Source: an uncultured Haemophilus sp.
GTDB taxonomy: Bacteria; Pseudomonadota; Gammaproteobacteria; Enterobacterales; Pasteurellaceae
Assembly (NCBI GenBank): GCA_902481695.1
Contig: CABSXY010000133.1
Coordinates: forward strand, 1-5,393
DNA length: 5,393 nt
Direction of reading: 5' to 3'
Made by a program: the position numbers and the translations under genes
The notes under the pieces: model-generated
Told to the model about the DNA's origin: nothing
Database searches by the model: none
Seen by the model: the letters and a program-made list of their open reading frames with translations, nothing else
In this document: piece after piece, positions 1-5,382 of the stretch
How the letters are laid out: the number at the start of each line of letters is the position of its first letter
How positions within the stretch are numbered: the stretch's first letter is position 1

Positions 1-117
1 AAGAGCAGGAATACAAGCTTGTTGGATTGGCGAAGGTGTTTCAAAACCAAGGTCAGAAACGGCTTTTAGAATGAATTCAGGCAAGCCTAAATCATTAAAA
101 GTGATTTTGTCTGTCAT
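1..117 (-). CDS. deaD: DEAD-box RNA helicase DeaD (CsdA), N-terminal fragment
   Basis: Only the first 39 codons are present; the gene runs off the left edge. The reverse complement starts with ATG at 117 and reads without a stop to base 1, beginning MTDKITFNDLGLPEFILKAV. Residues 24-32 (GFETPSPIQ) are the Q motif of DEAD-box helicases, which contacts the adenine of ATP; an upstream aromatic residue (Phe7) is also in the expected place. The Walker A and DEAD motifs lie outside the window. The family unwinds short RNA duplexes and in enterobacteria helps ribosome assembly and mRNA decay in the cold. The short region N-terminal to the Q motif and the position after pnp and nlpI favour DeaD over RhlB, RhlE or SrmB. 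The Shine-Dalgarno is weak (CGAG about 7 nt before the ATG). The gene lies 75 bp after nlpI in the same direction, so cotranscription is likely. Confidence 0.9.
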   Translation of the reverse strand, partial: MTDKITFNDLGLPEFILKAVSDLGFETPSPIQQACIPAL

Positions 118-140
118 TAAAATACTCGAATGTAAGTAAG

Positions 141-160
141 GAAAGCTCAATTTCGCTTTC
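141..160 (-). promoter_or_regulatory. Small hairpin in the nlpI-deaD intergenic leader
   Basis: GAAAGC (141-146) and GCTTTC (155-160) form a perfect 6-bp inverted repeat with an 8-nt loop, 24 bp upstream of the deaD start. No T-run follows on the minus strand, so it does not look like an intrinsic terminator. It could be an RNA-processing site or part of deaD translational control, or it may be chance. The rest of the 75-bp gap shows no clear promoter. Confidence 0.3.
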
Positions 161-192
161 AGGTTTATTTGTTACAAAAGAAAGAGGAAAGT

Positions 193-1134
193 CTAAAAAA
201 CAGCAGTTTTTGTGACCGCACTTTTTTCTTCTTTTTCGTCTTCTGTTTGAGCCGGTTTCAATTTCATCAGCTCTAACACGGCAAAACGATACTCAACAAA
301 GTTATATACCTGATTCGCAATAGCGAGTTTGAATAAAGCCGCAGCTTCATCAATTTGCCCCAAATTGAGTTTTTGTTTTGCTAGATAAAAGTAGGTTTCG
401 GTTAATATTTCTGCATATTGTTGCGAGTTTTCTGCAAATTTGGTTGCCCGCTCTTGCAAGTCACTCACGGAAATATTACCTAAATAGTATTGAACGATAT
501 TTGTTCCCCAGAAGTCCTTAGATAGCCCTTTAGCTCGTTCAACAAGGTTGGCATGGGCTTCTTGTGGTTTTAATTTTTGTTCGTTCAAATAGAGCCAGAG
601 TACGCGATAGGGATCTTTGGTATCGGCTTCATAAAACTTCATCAAATCGTCTTCAGCAAGATTATAGCGTTCGACGTAATAAAAATTTAAACCACGATTA
701 AGGTGGGTATAGTCATAACTTGGATCCAATTCAAACACCGCATTAAAGGTTTCTAATGCACTGTCGTAATCTTCTTCAAGCAGTAAGTAAAGCCCTAAAT
801 AATTGTAAACGGAAGCCATCTTTGGCTGTAATGCAAGGGCTTGTGTAAAGTCATAACGTGCGAGGCCCCATAAACCGAGGGAATCGTATAATACGCCACG
901 TTCAAAGTGAAGCGTCGCCCGTTCTTCATTACTCATTTTTCCAACTAATAAAACCTGCCCAATTCGGGTAATCATCACTTCTTGTTCGAAGTGCGTATTC
1001 GGCGTTTGATCCGCTAGCACGACTTTATTTGGTGCGACAAACACGTTTCCCGATTGCACACAACCGGAAATAAATAAAATCACACTTAGGCTAGACAACG
1101 AAACTAGAAAACGGAATAACCGAAAATACTGCAT
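193..1134 (-). CDS. nlpI: Outer-membrane TPR lipoprotein NlpI
   Basis: This is a 313-residue lipoprotein; E. coli NlpI is about 294. The reading frame stays open further upstream, but the ATG at 1134 is chosen because it gives a proper lipoprotein signal: basic start (MQYFRLFRF), hydrophobic core, then lipobox I-S-G-C with acylated Cys25. The residue after Cys is Val, not Asp, which fits outer-membrane sorting. TPR-like helical pairs are visible at about residues 71-104, 105-138 and 139-172, with another near 243-275, each with the usual small and aromatic spacing (for example YNYLGLYLLLEEDYDSALE). In E. coli, NlpI is an adaptor for the protease Prc and scaffolds peptidoglycan enzymes such as MepS. 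The gene lies 64 bp after pnp and upstream of deaD, the order usual in gammaproteobacteria. Its Shine-Dalgarno is poor, so translation may be modest. The charged C-terminal tail (about 294-313) contains an uptake signal read in frame. Confidence 0.95.
   Translation of the reverse strand: MQYFRLFRFLVSLSSLSVILFISGCVQSGNVFVAPNKVVLADQTPNTHFEQEVMITRIGQVLLVGKMSNEERATLHFERGVLYDSLGLWGLARYDFTQALALQPKMASVYNYLGLYLLLEEDYDSALETFNAVFELDPSYDYTHLNRGLNFYYVERYNLAEDDLMKFYEADTKDPYRVLWLYLNEQKLKPQEAHANLVERAKGLSKDFWGTNIVQYYLGNISVSDLQERATKFAENSQQYAEILTETYFYLAKQKLNLGQIDEAAALFKLAIANQVYNFVEYRFAVLELMKLKPAQTEDEKEEKSAVTKTAVF
215..224 (-). repeat. DNA uptake signal sequence inside nlpI 3' end
   Basis: The minus strand reads AAAGTGCGGT, followed by CA and an A-rich stretch, matching the Haemophilus uptake signal core and its first AT segment. 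It lies inside nlpI and is read in frame as Lys-Ser-Ala-Val-Thr near the C-terminus. Such signals promote uptake of related DNA during natural transformation in Pasteurellaceae. Confidence 0.9.
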
Positions 1135-1159
1135 TGTTTTATAAGTTAGTTTGATAATC

Positions 1160-1191
1160 AAAACGGGTGTGTAAACTAAATTCACACACCC
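1160..1191 (-). terminator. Hairpin with short U-tract between pnp and nlpI
   Basis: GGGTGTGT (1165-1172) and ACACACCC (1184-1191) pair perfectly over 8 bp with an 11-nt loop. On the minus strand the stem is followed by G and then TTTT (1163-1160), interrupted by GATTAT. It starts 8 bp after the pnp stop codon and ends 25 bp before the nlpI ATG. The stem is GC-rich for this genome, but the U-tract is short, so partial termination is more likely than a complete stop. It may also protect the 3' end of pnp mRNA from exonucleases. Confidence 0.6.
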
Positions 1192-1198
1192 TGTGAGA

Positions 1199-3337
1199 TT
1201 ATTCTTGTTCTTCTGAAATATCTTCTGCAGGTGAAGATTCTGCTTCAGTTTCTTGTTTTGGTGCAAGATCTTTCATGGTTAAGCGGATACGACCTTGACG
1301 ATCGATTTCAACTACTTTAACCGTTACTTCTTGACCAACTTGAAGATAATCACTCACTTTCTCTACACGCTCTTCAGCGATTTGAGAAATATGAACTAAA
1401 CCTTCTTTATTTCCAACGATAGCGACGAATGCACCAAAGTCAGCAAGACGAGTTACTTTACCTTTGTAAATTGCGCCAGCTTCAACTTCAGCAACGATTT
1501 CTTCAATACGTGCCATCACATTTTTAGCTGCACTGCTATCTACTGCAGCAATTTTCACTGTACCATCATCATCGATATCGATAGAAGTACCAGTTTCTTC
1601 AGTTAATGCACGGATAGTTGCACCACCTTTACCGATAACATCTTTGATTTTCTTCGGATCAATTTTCATGGTGTGAATACGCGGCGCGTAGTCAGAAATA
1701 TCTGCACGTGGTGCAGGGATTGCTTGTTCCATTACGCCAAGAATGTGCATACGTGCACCTTTTGCTTGGTTTAATGCAATTTGCATAATTTCAGGGGTGA
1801 TACCTTCAATTTTGATGTCCATTTGAAGTGCGGTGACACCTTCACGTGTACCCGCTACTTTGAAGTCCATATCACCTAAGTGGTCTTCATCACCTAAGAT
1901 ATCTGAAAGAACCACAAATTTTTCTTCTTCTTTTACTAAGCCCATTGCGATACCTGCAACAGCGGCTTTGATTGGTACACCCGCATCCATTAATGCTAAA
2001 GACGCACCACATACAGATGCCATAGAAGAAGAACCGTTAGATTCAGTGATTTCAGATACAACACGTACTACATACGGGAATTCTGCAAGGCTTGGCATAA
2101 CCGCAGCGACACCACGTTTTGCTAAACGACCGTGACCGATTTCACGACGTTTTGGTGAGCCGATCATACCAGTTTCACCTACAGAGTATGGAGGGAAGTT
2201 GTAGTGGAATAAGAAGTGATCTTGACGTTCACCTGTTAATTCATCAATGATTTGTGCATCACGTTCAGTACCTAACGTTGCAACGGCTAATGCTTGCGTT
2301 TCACCACGGGTGAAAATTGCAGAACCGTGAGTACGTGGTAATACACCTGTGCAAATATCTAATGCACGAACGGTATCAACGGTACGACCATCAATACGTG
2401 GTTCACCTGCAATGATACGGCCACGAACGATTTGGCTTTCAAGTGCGGTGAAAATATCCACGATTTTACCTTCGCTGATTTCTTCATCTTCTGCTGTGAT
2501 TTGTGCAATCACATCCGCTTTAATCGCATCGATTTGTTCGTAACGTGCTTGTTTTTCAGTAATGCGGTATGCATCGCCTAAACGTGCTTCAGCAATCGCT
2601 TTTACTTTGTTGATTAAATCTGTGTTTGGTTGTGGTGCAACCCAATCCCAACGTGGTTTGCCTGCTTCTTTGGCAAATTCTTTGATTGCTTCAATCACAA
2701 CTTGTTGTTGCTGATGACCAAATACTACCGCCGCTAACATTTGTTCTTCAGTTAAAATGTCAGCTTCAGATTCAACCATTAATACGGCTTTGTCAGTACC
2801 TGCAACCACTAAGTCCAAACGGCTTTGTTTTTGTTCAGCCATAGTTGGGTTTAATACGAATTGGTTGTCGATAAAACCAACGCGCGCTGCACCGATAGGG
2901 CCATTGAAAGGTACACCAGATAAGGTTAATGCTGCAGAAGCACCAATCATTGCCACTAAGTCAGGGCTGATTTGTGGGTTTACAGAAACTACAGTTGCCA
3001 CAACTTGGATTTCGTTGAAGAAACCTTCTGGGAATAATGGACGAATTGGACGGTCGATTAAACGAGCAATTAAAGTTTCGCCTTCAGACGGACGACCTTC
3101 ACGTTTGAAAAAACCACCAGGGATTTTACCTGCCGCATAAGTACGTTCTTGGTAGTTTACGGTTAATGGGAAGAAGTCTTGACCTTCTTTCACATCTTTT
3201 TTAGCAACAACAGTCACGAATACCGTGGTATCGTCCATGCTTGCCATAACCGCAGCAGTTGCTTGACGTGCAATTGCGCCGGTTTCTAGAGTAACGGTAT
3301 GTTGACCGTATTTAAATTGTTTAACAATTGGATTCAC
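1199..3337 (-). CDS. pnp: Polyribonucleotide nucleotidyltransferase (PNPase)
   Basis: PNPase degrades RNA 3' to 5' with phosphate, releasing nucleoside diphosphates, and can run in reverse to add tails. It acts as a cytoplasmic trimer, often within the RNA degradosome. The 712-residue product (E. coli: 711) has the full architecture. A first RNase PH-like domain covers about residues 5-210 and includes the FFKREGR pore region at 76-82. A helical linker follows (about 210-305). The second, catalytic RNase PH domain (about 306-545) has the SSSM motif at 436-439 and GDEDHLGDMDFK at 482-493; Asp483 and Asp489 match the catalytic aspartates of E. coli. A KH domain (about 548-615) has GKGG at 569-572, and an S1 domain spans about 620-690 before an acidic tail. 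The frame also opens at a TTG five codons upstream, but the GTG at 3337 is preferred: GAAGGA lies 7 nt before it, and the product then begins MNPIVKQF like its homologues. The gene has its own promoter and a structured leader, and two uptake signals lie within it. Confidence 0.98.
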   Translation of the reverse strand: MNPIVKQFKYGQHTVTLETGAIARQATAAVMASMDDTTVFVTVVAKKDVKEGQDFFPLTVNYQERTYAAGKIPGGFFKREGRPSEGETLIARLIDRPIRPLFPEGFFNEIQVVATVVSVNPQISPDLVAMIGASAALTLSGVPFNGPIGAARVGFIDNQFVLNPTMAEQKQSRLDLVVAGTDKAVLMVESEADILTEEQMLAAVVFGHQQQQVVIEAIKEFAKEAGKPRWDWVAPQPNTDLINKVKAIAEARLGDAYRITEKQARYEQIDAIKADVIAQITAEDEEISEGKIVDIFTALESQIVRGRIIAGEPRIDGRTVDTVRALDICTGVLPRTHGSAIFTRGETQALAVATLGTERDAQIIDELTGERQDHFLFHYNFPPYSVGETGMIGSPKRREIGHGRLAKRGVAAVMPSLAEFPYVVRVVSEITESNGSSSMASVCGASLALMDAGVPIKAAVAGIAMGLVKEEEKFVVLSDILGDEDHLGDMDFKVAGTREGVTALQMDIKIEGITPEIMQIALNQAKGARMHILGVMEQAIPAPRADISDYAPRIHTMKIDPKKIKDVIGKGGATIRALTEETGTSIDIDDDGTVKIAAVDSSAAKNVMARIEEIVAEVEAGAIYKGKVTRLADFGAFVAIVGNKEGLVHISQIAEERVEKVSDYLQVGQEVTVKVVEIDRQGRIRLTMKDLAPKQETEAESSPAEDISEEQE
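1826..1834 (+). repeat. DNA uptake signal core inside pnp (first copy)
   Basis: An exact AAGTGCGGT lies on the plus strand. The flank lacks the usual AT-rich segments (it continues GACACCTTCAC), so this is probably a weaker signal. In the pnp frame the complement ACC GCA CTT encodes Thr-Ala-Leu. Confidence 0.65.
2441..2449 (+). repeat. DNA uptake signal core inside pnp (second copy)
   Basis: An exact AAGTGCGGT is followed by GAAAATAT and, one helical turn further on, by ATTTT, which fits the extended uptake-signal consensus much better than the copy at 1826. The pnp frame again reads it as Thr-Ala-Leu, in the linker before the second RNase PH domain. Confidence 0.85.
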
Positions 3338-3344
3338 AATGTTT

Positions 3345-3350
3345 TCCTTC
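3345..3350 (-). promoter_or_regulatory. pnp ribosome binding site that fixes the GTG start
   Basis: GAAGGA on the minus strand lies 7 nt upstream of the GTG at 3337. It also falls just inside the in-frame TTG at 3352, so it cannot serve that codon. It is therefore the main argument for initiation at GTG. Confidence 0.85.
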
Positions 3351-3370
3351 AAAATAATATTTAAAACAAA

Positions 3371-3481
3371 GCTTTATTTTCCAGATTGCGACTAGCAAAA
3401 GAAATCTCTCGAAAAAATGACCGCACTTTGAGCGTTTAAAAATTTCTTTTGATAGCCGCACGCTAATGCAGAAAATAAAGC
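3371..3481 (-). promoter_or_regulatory. Long interrupted stem-loop in the pnp leader (candidate RNase III/PNPase autoregulatory element)
   Basis: The outer arms GCTTTATTTTC (3371-3381) and GAAAATAAAGC (3471-3481) are perfectly complementary over 11 bp. The inner arms CAAAAGAAAT (3396-3405) and ATTTCTTTTG (3442-3451) pair over 10 bp. Between them, in minus-strand RNA, two G-U pairs, AUU/AAU, GCG/CGC and CUA/UAG can form, giving about 32 pairs with small bulges and a 36-nt apical loop. The predicted transcription start lies at the 5' foot of the stem, and the pnp Shine-Dalgarno is about 20 nt past its 3' foot. In E. coli, RNase III cuts a comparable long stem in the pnp leader; PNPase then removes the short 5' strand of the remaining duplex, which destabilises the mRNA. 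The same function here is inferred from position and shape. Confidence 0.65.
3420..3429 (-). repeat. DNA uptake signal sequence in the pnp leader loop
   Basis: The minus strand reads AAAGTGCGGT, then CA, TTTTTT, six other bases and ATTTC. This is a near-complete match to the extended Haemophilus consensus with its two AT segments one helical turn apart. It lies in the apical loop of the predicted pnp leader stem. Confidence 0.9.
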
Positions 3482-3487
3482 TCGCTT

Positions 3488-3516
3488 ATTATACAGGGTT
3501 TTAAATTTATTGGTAA
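3488..3516 (-). promoter_or_regulatory. Sigma-70 promoter of pnp
   Basis: On the minus strand a perfect TATAAT -10 box (3493-3488) is separated by exactly 17 nt from TTACCA (3516-3511), a 4-of-6 match to TTGACA. The spacer is AT-rich. Transcription should start near 3481-3482, giving a leader of about 145 nt. In E. coli pnp follows rpsO; here the upstream gene is divergent, so pnp needs this promoter. Confidence 0.75.
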
Positions 3517-3579
3517 CTTTATTTAATATAAGCAACTTGTTATCATATTCTCATACAAATACATACGTAAGGAGACACT

Positions 3580-4047
3580 ATGATTATCAGTGCATTAAAT
3601 AACCCAAATTTCAAAGTGGGTTTACCAAAAGTTATCGCGGACATTTGCGATCATCTCAACACCTTAGATCTTGAAGCATTAGAAAATGGCCGTCATGATT
3701 TAAGCGATCAGGTTTATATGAATGTCATGGAATTTGATACGGTTGAAGCGGATAGCAAACAAGCTGAACTTCACCATAAATATTTGGATATTCAATTACT
3801 TATTCGTGGTGAAGAGAATGTTGAAGTAAGCGCGACTTATCCAAACCTCAGCTTATACGATGAATATCGTGATGCCGATGACTACCAACTTACCCCACAA
3901 ATTGAAAATAAAAGTACGGTGACACTTTTACCCAAAATGTTCGCCGTCTTTTTCCCTTATGAGCCACATAAACCAGGTTGCACCGTAAACGGCAAATCAA
4001 GTTTTGTGAAAAAACTGGTGGTGAAAGTACCAGTCGAATTGATTTAA
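3580..4047 (+). CDS. yhcH: YhcH/YjgK/YiaL family cupin-fold protein
   Basis: This 155-residue protein has the length and sequence character of H. influenzae HI0227, a family member with a solved double-stranded beta-helix (cupin-like) structure. Family members often lie in sialic acid (nan) operons; the E. coli relative NanQ speeds interconversion of sialic acid anomers. Visible family features are LENGRHDL (34-41), the stretch AELHHKYLDIQLLIRGEE (62-79) and FFPYEPHKPG (124-133). Glu63, His65, His66, Glu128 and His130 are candidate metal or acid-base residues, by inference. There is no signal peptide, so it should be cytoplasmic. The ATG has a strong Shine-Dalgarno, AAGGAG, 5 nt upstream. No nan genes are adjacent, so a sialic acid role rests on the family; another sugar substrate is possible. 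Possible promoter elements upstream (TATCAT at 3541-3546) lack a good -35 box, which suggests regulation by an activator. The gene diverges from pnp and ends at a strong bidirectional terminator. Confidence 0.92.
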   Translation: MIISALNNPNFKVGLPKVIADICDHLNTLDLEALENGRHDLSDQVYMNVMEFDTVEADSKQAELHHKYLDIQLLIRGEENVEVSATYPNLSLYDEYRDADDYQLTPQIENKSTVTLLPKMFAVFFPYEPHKPGCTVNGKSSFVKKLVVKVPVELI

Positions 4048-4072
4048 TTTAATTATTTCGACTCATTAAAGC

Positions 4073-4118
4073 AAAAGTGCGGTCAGAAATTTATGTATTT
4101 TTCTGACCGCACTTTTTT
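4073..4118. terminator. Bidirectional intrinsic terminator built from paired uptake signals
   Basis: AAAAGTGCGGTCAGAAA (4073-4089) and its exact complement (4100-4116) form a 17-bp perfect stem with a 10-nt loop. On the plus strand it ends in six T residues (4113-4118), terminating yhcH, whose stop is 26 bp upstream. On the minus strand it ends in TTTT and lies directly after the tsuB stop codon, so it also terminates the tsuAB operon. Confidence 0.92.
4075..4114. repeat. Head-to-head pair of DNA uptake signal cores
   Basis: AAGTGCGGT at 4075-4083 on the plus strand faces the same core on the minus strand at 4106-4114. Closely spaced inverted uptake signals downstream of genes are a known arrangement in Haemophilus, where they double as terminators. 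Here they form the arms of the stem shared by the two converging operons. Confidence 0.92.
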
Positions 4119-4119
4119 A

Positions 4120-4341
4120 TTATTTAATCACCGTAATTGACCATTTAGCATCATCAATTTGCTCGAAGTTTGTCACTTCATATCCCTCTTCTGCCGCCCA
4201 GGCAGGAATGGCTTCAGTGGCTTGTGTGCAGTCGAATTCAATTTCTAGGCCATCGCCTTTATTTAACTTAGCCATGGCTTCCTTGGCTTCAACGAGAGGA
4301 AAGGGGCAAACAAGGCCGAGTGTAGGTAATTTAACGATCAT
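4120..4341 (-). CDS. tsuB: TusA-like sulfur carrier, YeeD/TsuB type
   Basis: This 73-residue TusA/SirA-family protein is closest in character to E. coli YeeD (TsuB) as I remember it. The CPxP motif is at 12-15 (VCPFP), with Cys12 as the expected sulfur-carrying residue. The stretch FDCTQATEAIPAWAAEEG (36-53) is typical of the YeeD subgroup and adds a second cysteine, Cys38; the C-terminus WSITVIK also fits. In TsuA/TsuB systems this protein works on the cytoplasmic side of the transporter and supports thiosulfate uptake. The start is fixed by GGAG 5 nt before the ATG, in the sequence TAAGGAG, where the TAA is the stop codon of the upstream transporter. With only 9 bp between the genes, translational coupling is likely. 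A canonical TusA for tRNA thiolation is less likely because of the transporter partner. Selenium handling, as proposed for YedE/YedF, is the main alternative. Confidence 0.9.
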   Translation of the reverse strand: MIVKLPTLGLVCPFPLVEAKEAMAKLNKGDGLEIEFDCTQATEAIPAWAAEEGYEVTNFEQIDDAKWSITVIK

Positions 4342-4350
4342 ATAAACTCC

Positions 4351-5382
4351 TTATGATTTTAAACGTTGTGGACGAATAATGGTGAAGTGGGCGGCTACCC
4401 AAGTGCCGAGAATCATCAATGGCAATGATACCCAACCTTGCCAAGAGAAAAAGGCGGTTTCGACTAAGCCATTGCCGATAGAGCAGCCACCTGCAAGGGT
4501 TGCACCGATACCCATGAGAATACCGCCGAGTCCGCTGCGTAGAATCGTGGTGGCATCCGGTACGCGGACACGAAATTCATTGCTTGCTTTTGCGCCGATG
4601 AATGATCCAATAAAAATCCCTAAGACTAAGAATACACCCCAGTTAATAAATTTACCGTCGCCAGTAACGAGGAATTGCATAATATTAGCGGATGGGCCAG
4701 TGATCCCAAGTCCAAACTCACGACCTGTAGCGACACTGAGTGGCCAAGCGGCAAGTGCGATTAATCCGATTAACACGGCTGAGAAAAATGGGTGCCAGCG
4801 TTTTTCAAATAATAAGTGGGCAAGCCCTGTTTTCTTTGGTTTTAATGCCGCGACTTTTACGCTTGGTTTGCTGAGATGTTTGTACACATAGAAAGCCGTC
4901 ACTAAAGTTAATAATGCGACTAACCACCAAGGTGAGATACCGAATGTATCGTAAATATTGCGTTGTTCAATATTGATACTGCGTAAGGTTTTATTGAATT
5001 CGCCTAATGGGCCGGTGCGCATGATGGCACTTAACAACATATAAGTGAATAAAGCAACCCAACTGCCGACTAAGCCTTCTGCAGCGCGGTACCAAGTTCC
5101 TGTTGCACAACCGCCAGCAAGAACAATACCGATACCAAACACAAAGGCACCGATAATCACCGCTAAAAAGGCAAAATTTTCAGCCGGATCGACATTTAAT
5201 ACACCGATTTCTTTTAAGAGAAAGAAACCGATGGATTGCACGGTAATCGCCAATAGAAGGGCGACAAACATTTTGTTATTTTTGGTGACATACATATCGC
5301 GAAATGCGCCAGTAATACAAAAGCGCCCGCGCTGCATCACAAATCCGAGTAAAATTCCGCAAAGTAATCCGGTTAAAAGCAT
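4351..5382 (-). CDS. tsuA: YeeE/YedE family membrane transporter, thiosulfate type (TsuA)
   Basis: This 343-residue inner-membrane protein is probably a thiosulfate importer supplying sulfur for cysteine synthesis. About eight or nine hydrophobic segments are visible, roughly at 1-15, 39-58, 70-91, 105-122, 148-167, 198-216, 246-266, 283-299 and 316-334. The two halves look like an internal duplication, each ending in a GGC motif: LAGGCATGTWYRAAEG (88-103) and LAGGCSIGNGL (296-306). A third signature, MQRGRFCITGAFRD (16-29), contributes Cys22. Cys22, Cys92 and Cys300 are the candidate substrate-relay cysteines; Cys8 is the only other one. The link between halves (about 171-197) is basic and probably cytoplasmic. 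The ATG at 5382 is supported by AAGGA 6 nt upstream; the promoter lies outside the window. The gene leads a two-gene operon with tsuB. Family membership is certain; the substrate (thiosulfate rather than a selenium compound) is inferred from the YeeD-type partner. Confidence 0.9.
   Translation of the reverse strand: MLLTGLLCGILLGFVMQRGRFCITGAFRDMYVTKNNKMFVALLLAITVQSIGFFLLKEIGVLNVDPAENFAFLAVIIGAFVFGIGIVLAGGCATGTWYRAAEGLVGSWVALFTYMLLSAIMRTGPLGEFNKTLRSINIEQRNIYDTFGISPWWLVALLTLVTAFYVYKHLSKPSVKVAALKPKKTGLAHLLFEKRWHPFFSAVLIGLIALAAWPLSVATGREFGLGITGPSANIMQFLVTGDGKFINWGVFLVLGIFIGSFIGAKASNEFRVRVPDATTILRSGLGGILMGIGATLAGGCSIGNGLVETAFFSWQGWVSLPLMILGTWVAAHFTIIRPQRLKS

Noticed and set aside
991..999. AAGTGCGTA and similar near-matches to the uptake signal core.
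   Set aside because: The core differs at the most conserved positions (GCGG), so these were not counted as uptake signals.
1138..1143. TATAAA on the minus strand as a -10 box for nlpI.
   Set aside because: It lies 3 nt before the nlpI ATG, so transcription would start inside the coding sequence.
1150..1162. TTTGAT-A-ATCAAA palindrome upstream of nlpI, resembling an FNR site.
   Set aside because: The FNR consensus has four bases between the TTGAT and ATCAA half-sites; here there is one, so the protein could not bind in its usual way.
1135..1266. An extended nlpI reading frame with 44 additional N-terminal codons overlapping the end of pnp.
   Set aside because: It would bury the lipoprotein signal peptide in the middle of the protein. 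The ATG at 1134 gives a normal signal with the lipobox at Cys25.
1833..3140. Plus-strand open frames of 64 to 127 codons inside pnp (1833-2135, 2349-2543, 2757-3140).
   Set aside because: They are antisense to a strongly conserved gene, have no Shine-Dalgarno that I could see, and encode low-complexity, Ser/Thr/Ile-rich products typical of antisense shadows.
3338..3352. A TTG start for pnp five codons upstream of the GTG.
   Set aside because: The Shine-Dalgarno GAAGGA would lie within the coding sequence instead of before it. Starting at GTG gives the conserved MNPIVKQF N-terminus.
3560..3565. TACATA with TTGTTA (3537-3542) as a yhcH promoter with 17-nt spacing.
   Set aside because: The -10 matches only 3 of 6 bases, and the start would fall inside the Shine-Dalgarno, leaving no binding site on the mRNA.
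4379..4891. Plus-strand open frame of 170 codons opposite tsuA.
   Set aside because: It is antisense to a clear family member, and the proline-rich product is what complementing a membrane-protein gene produces.
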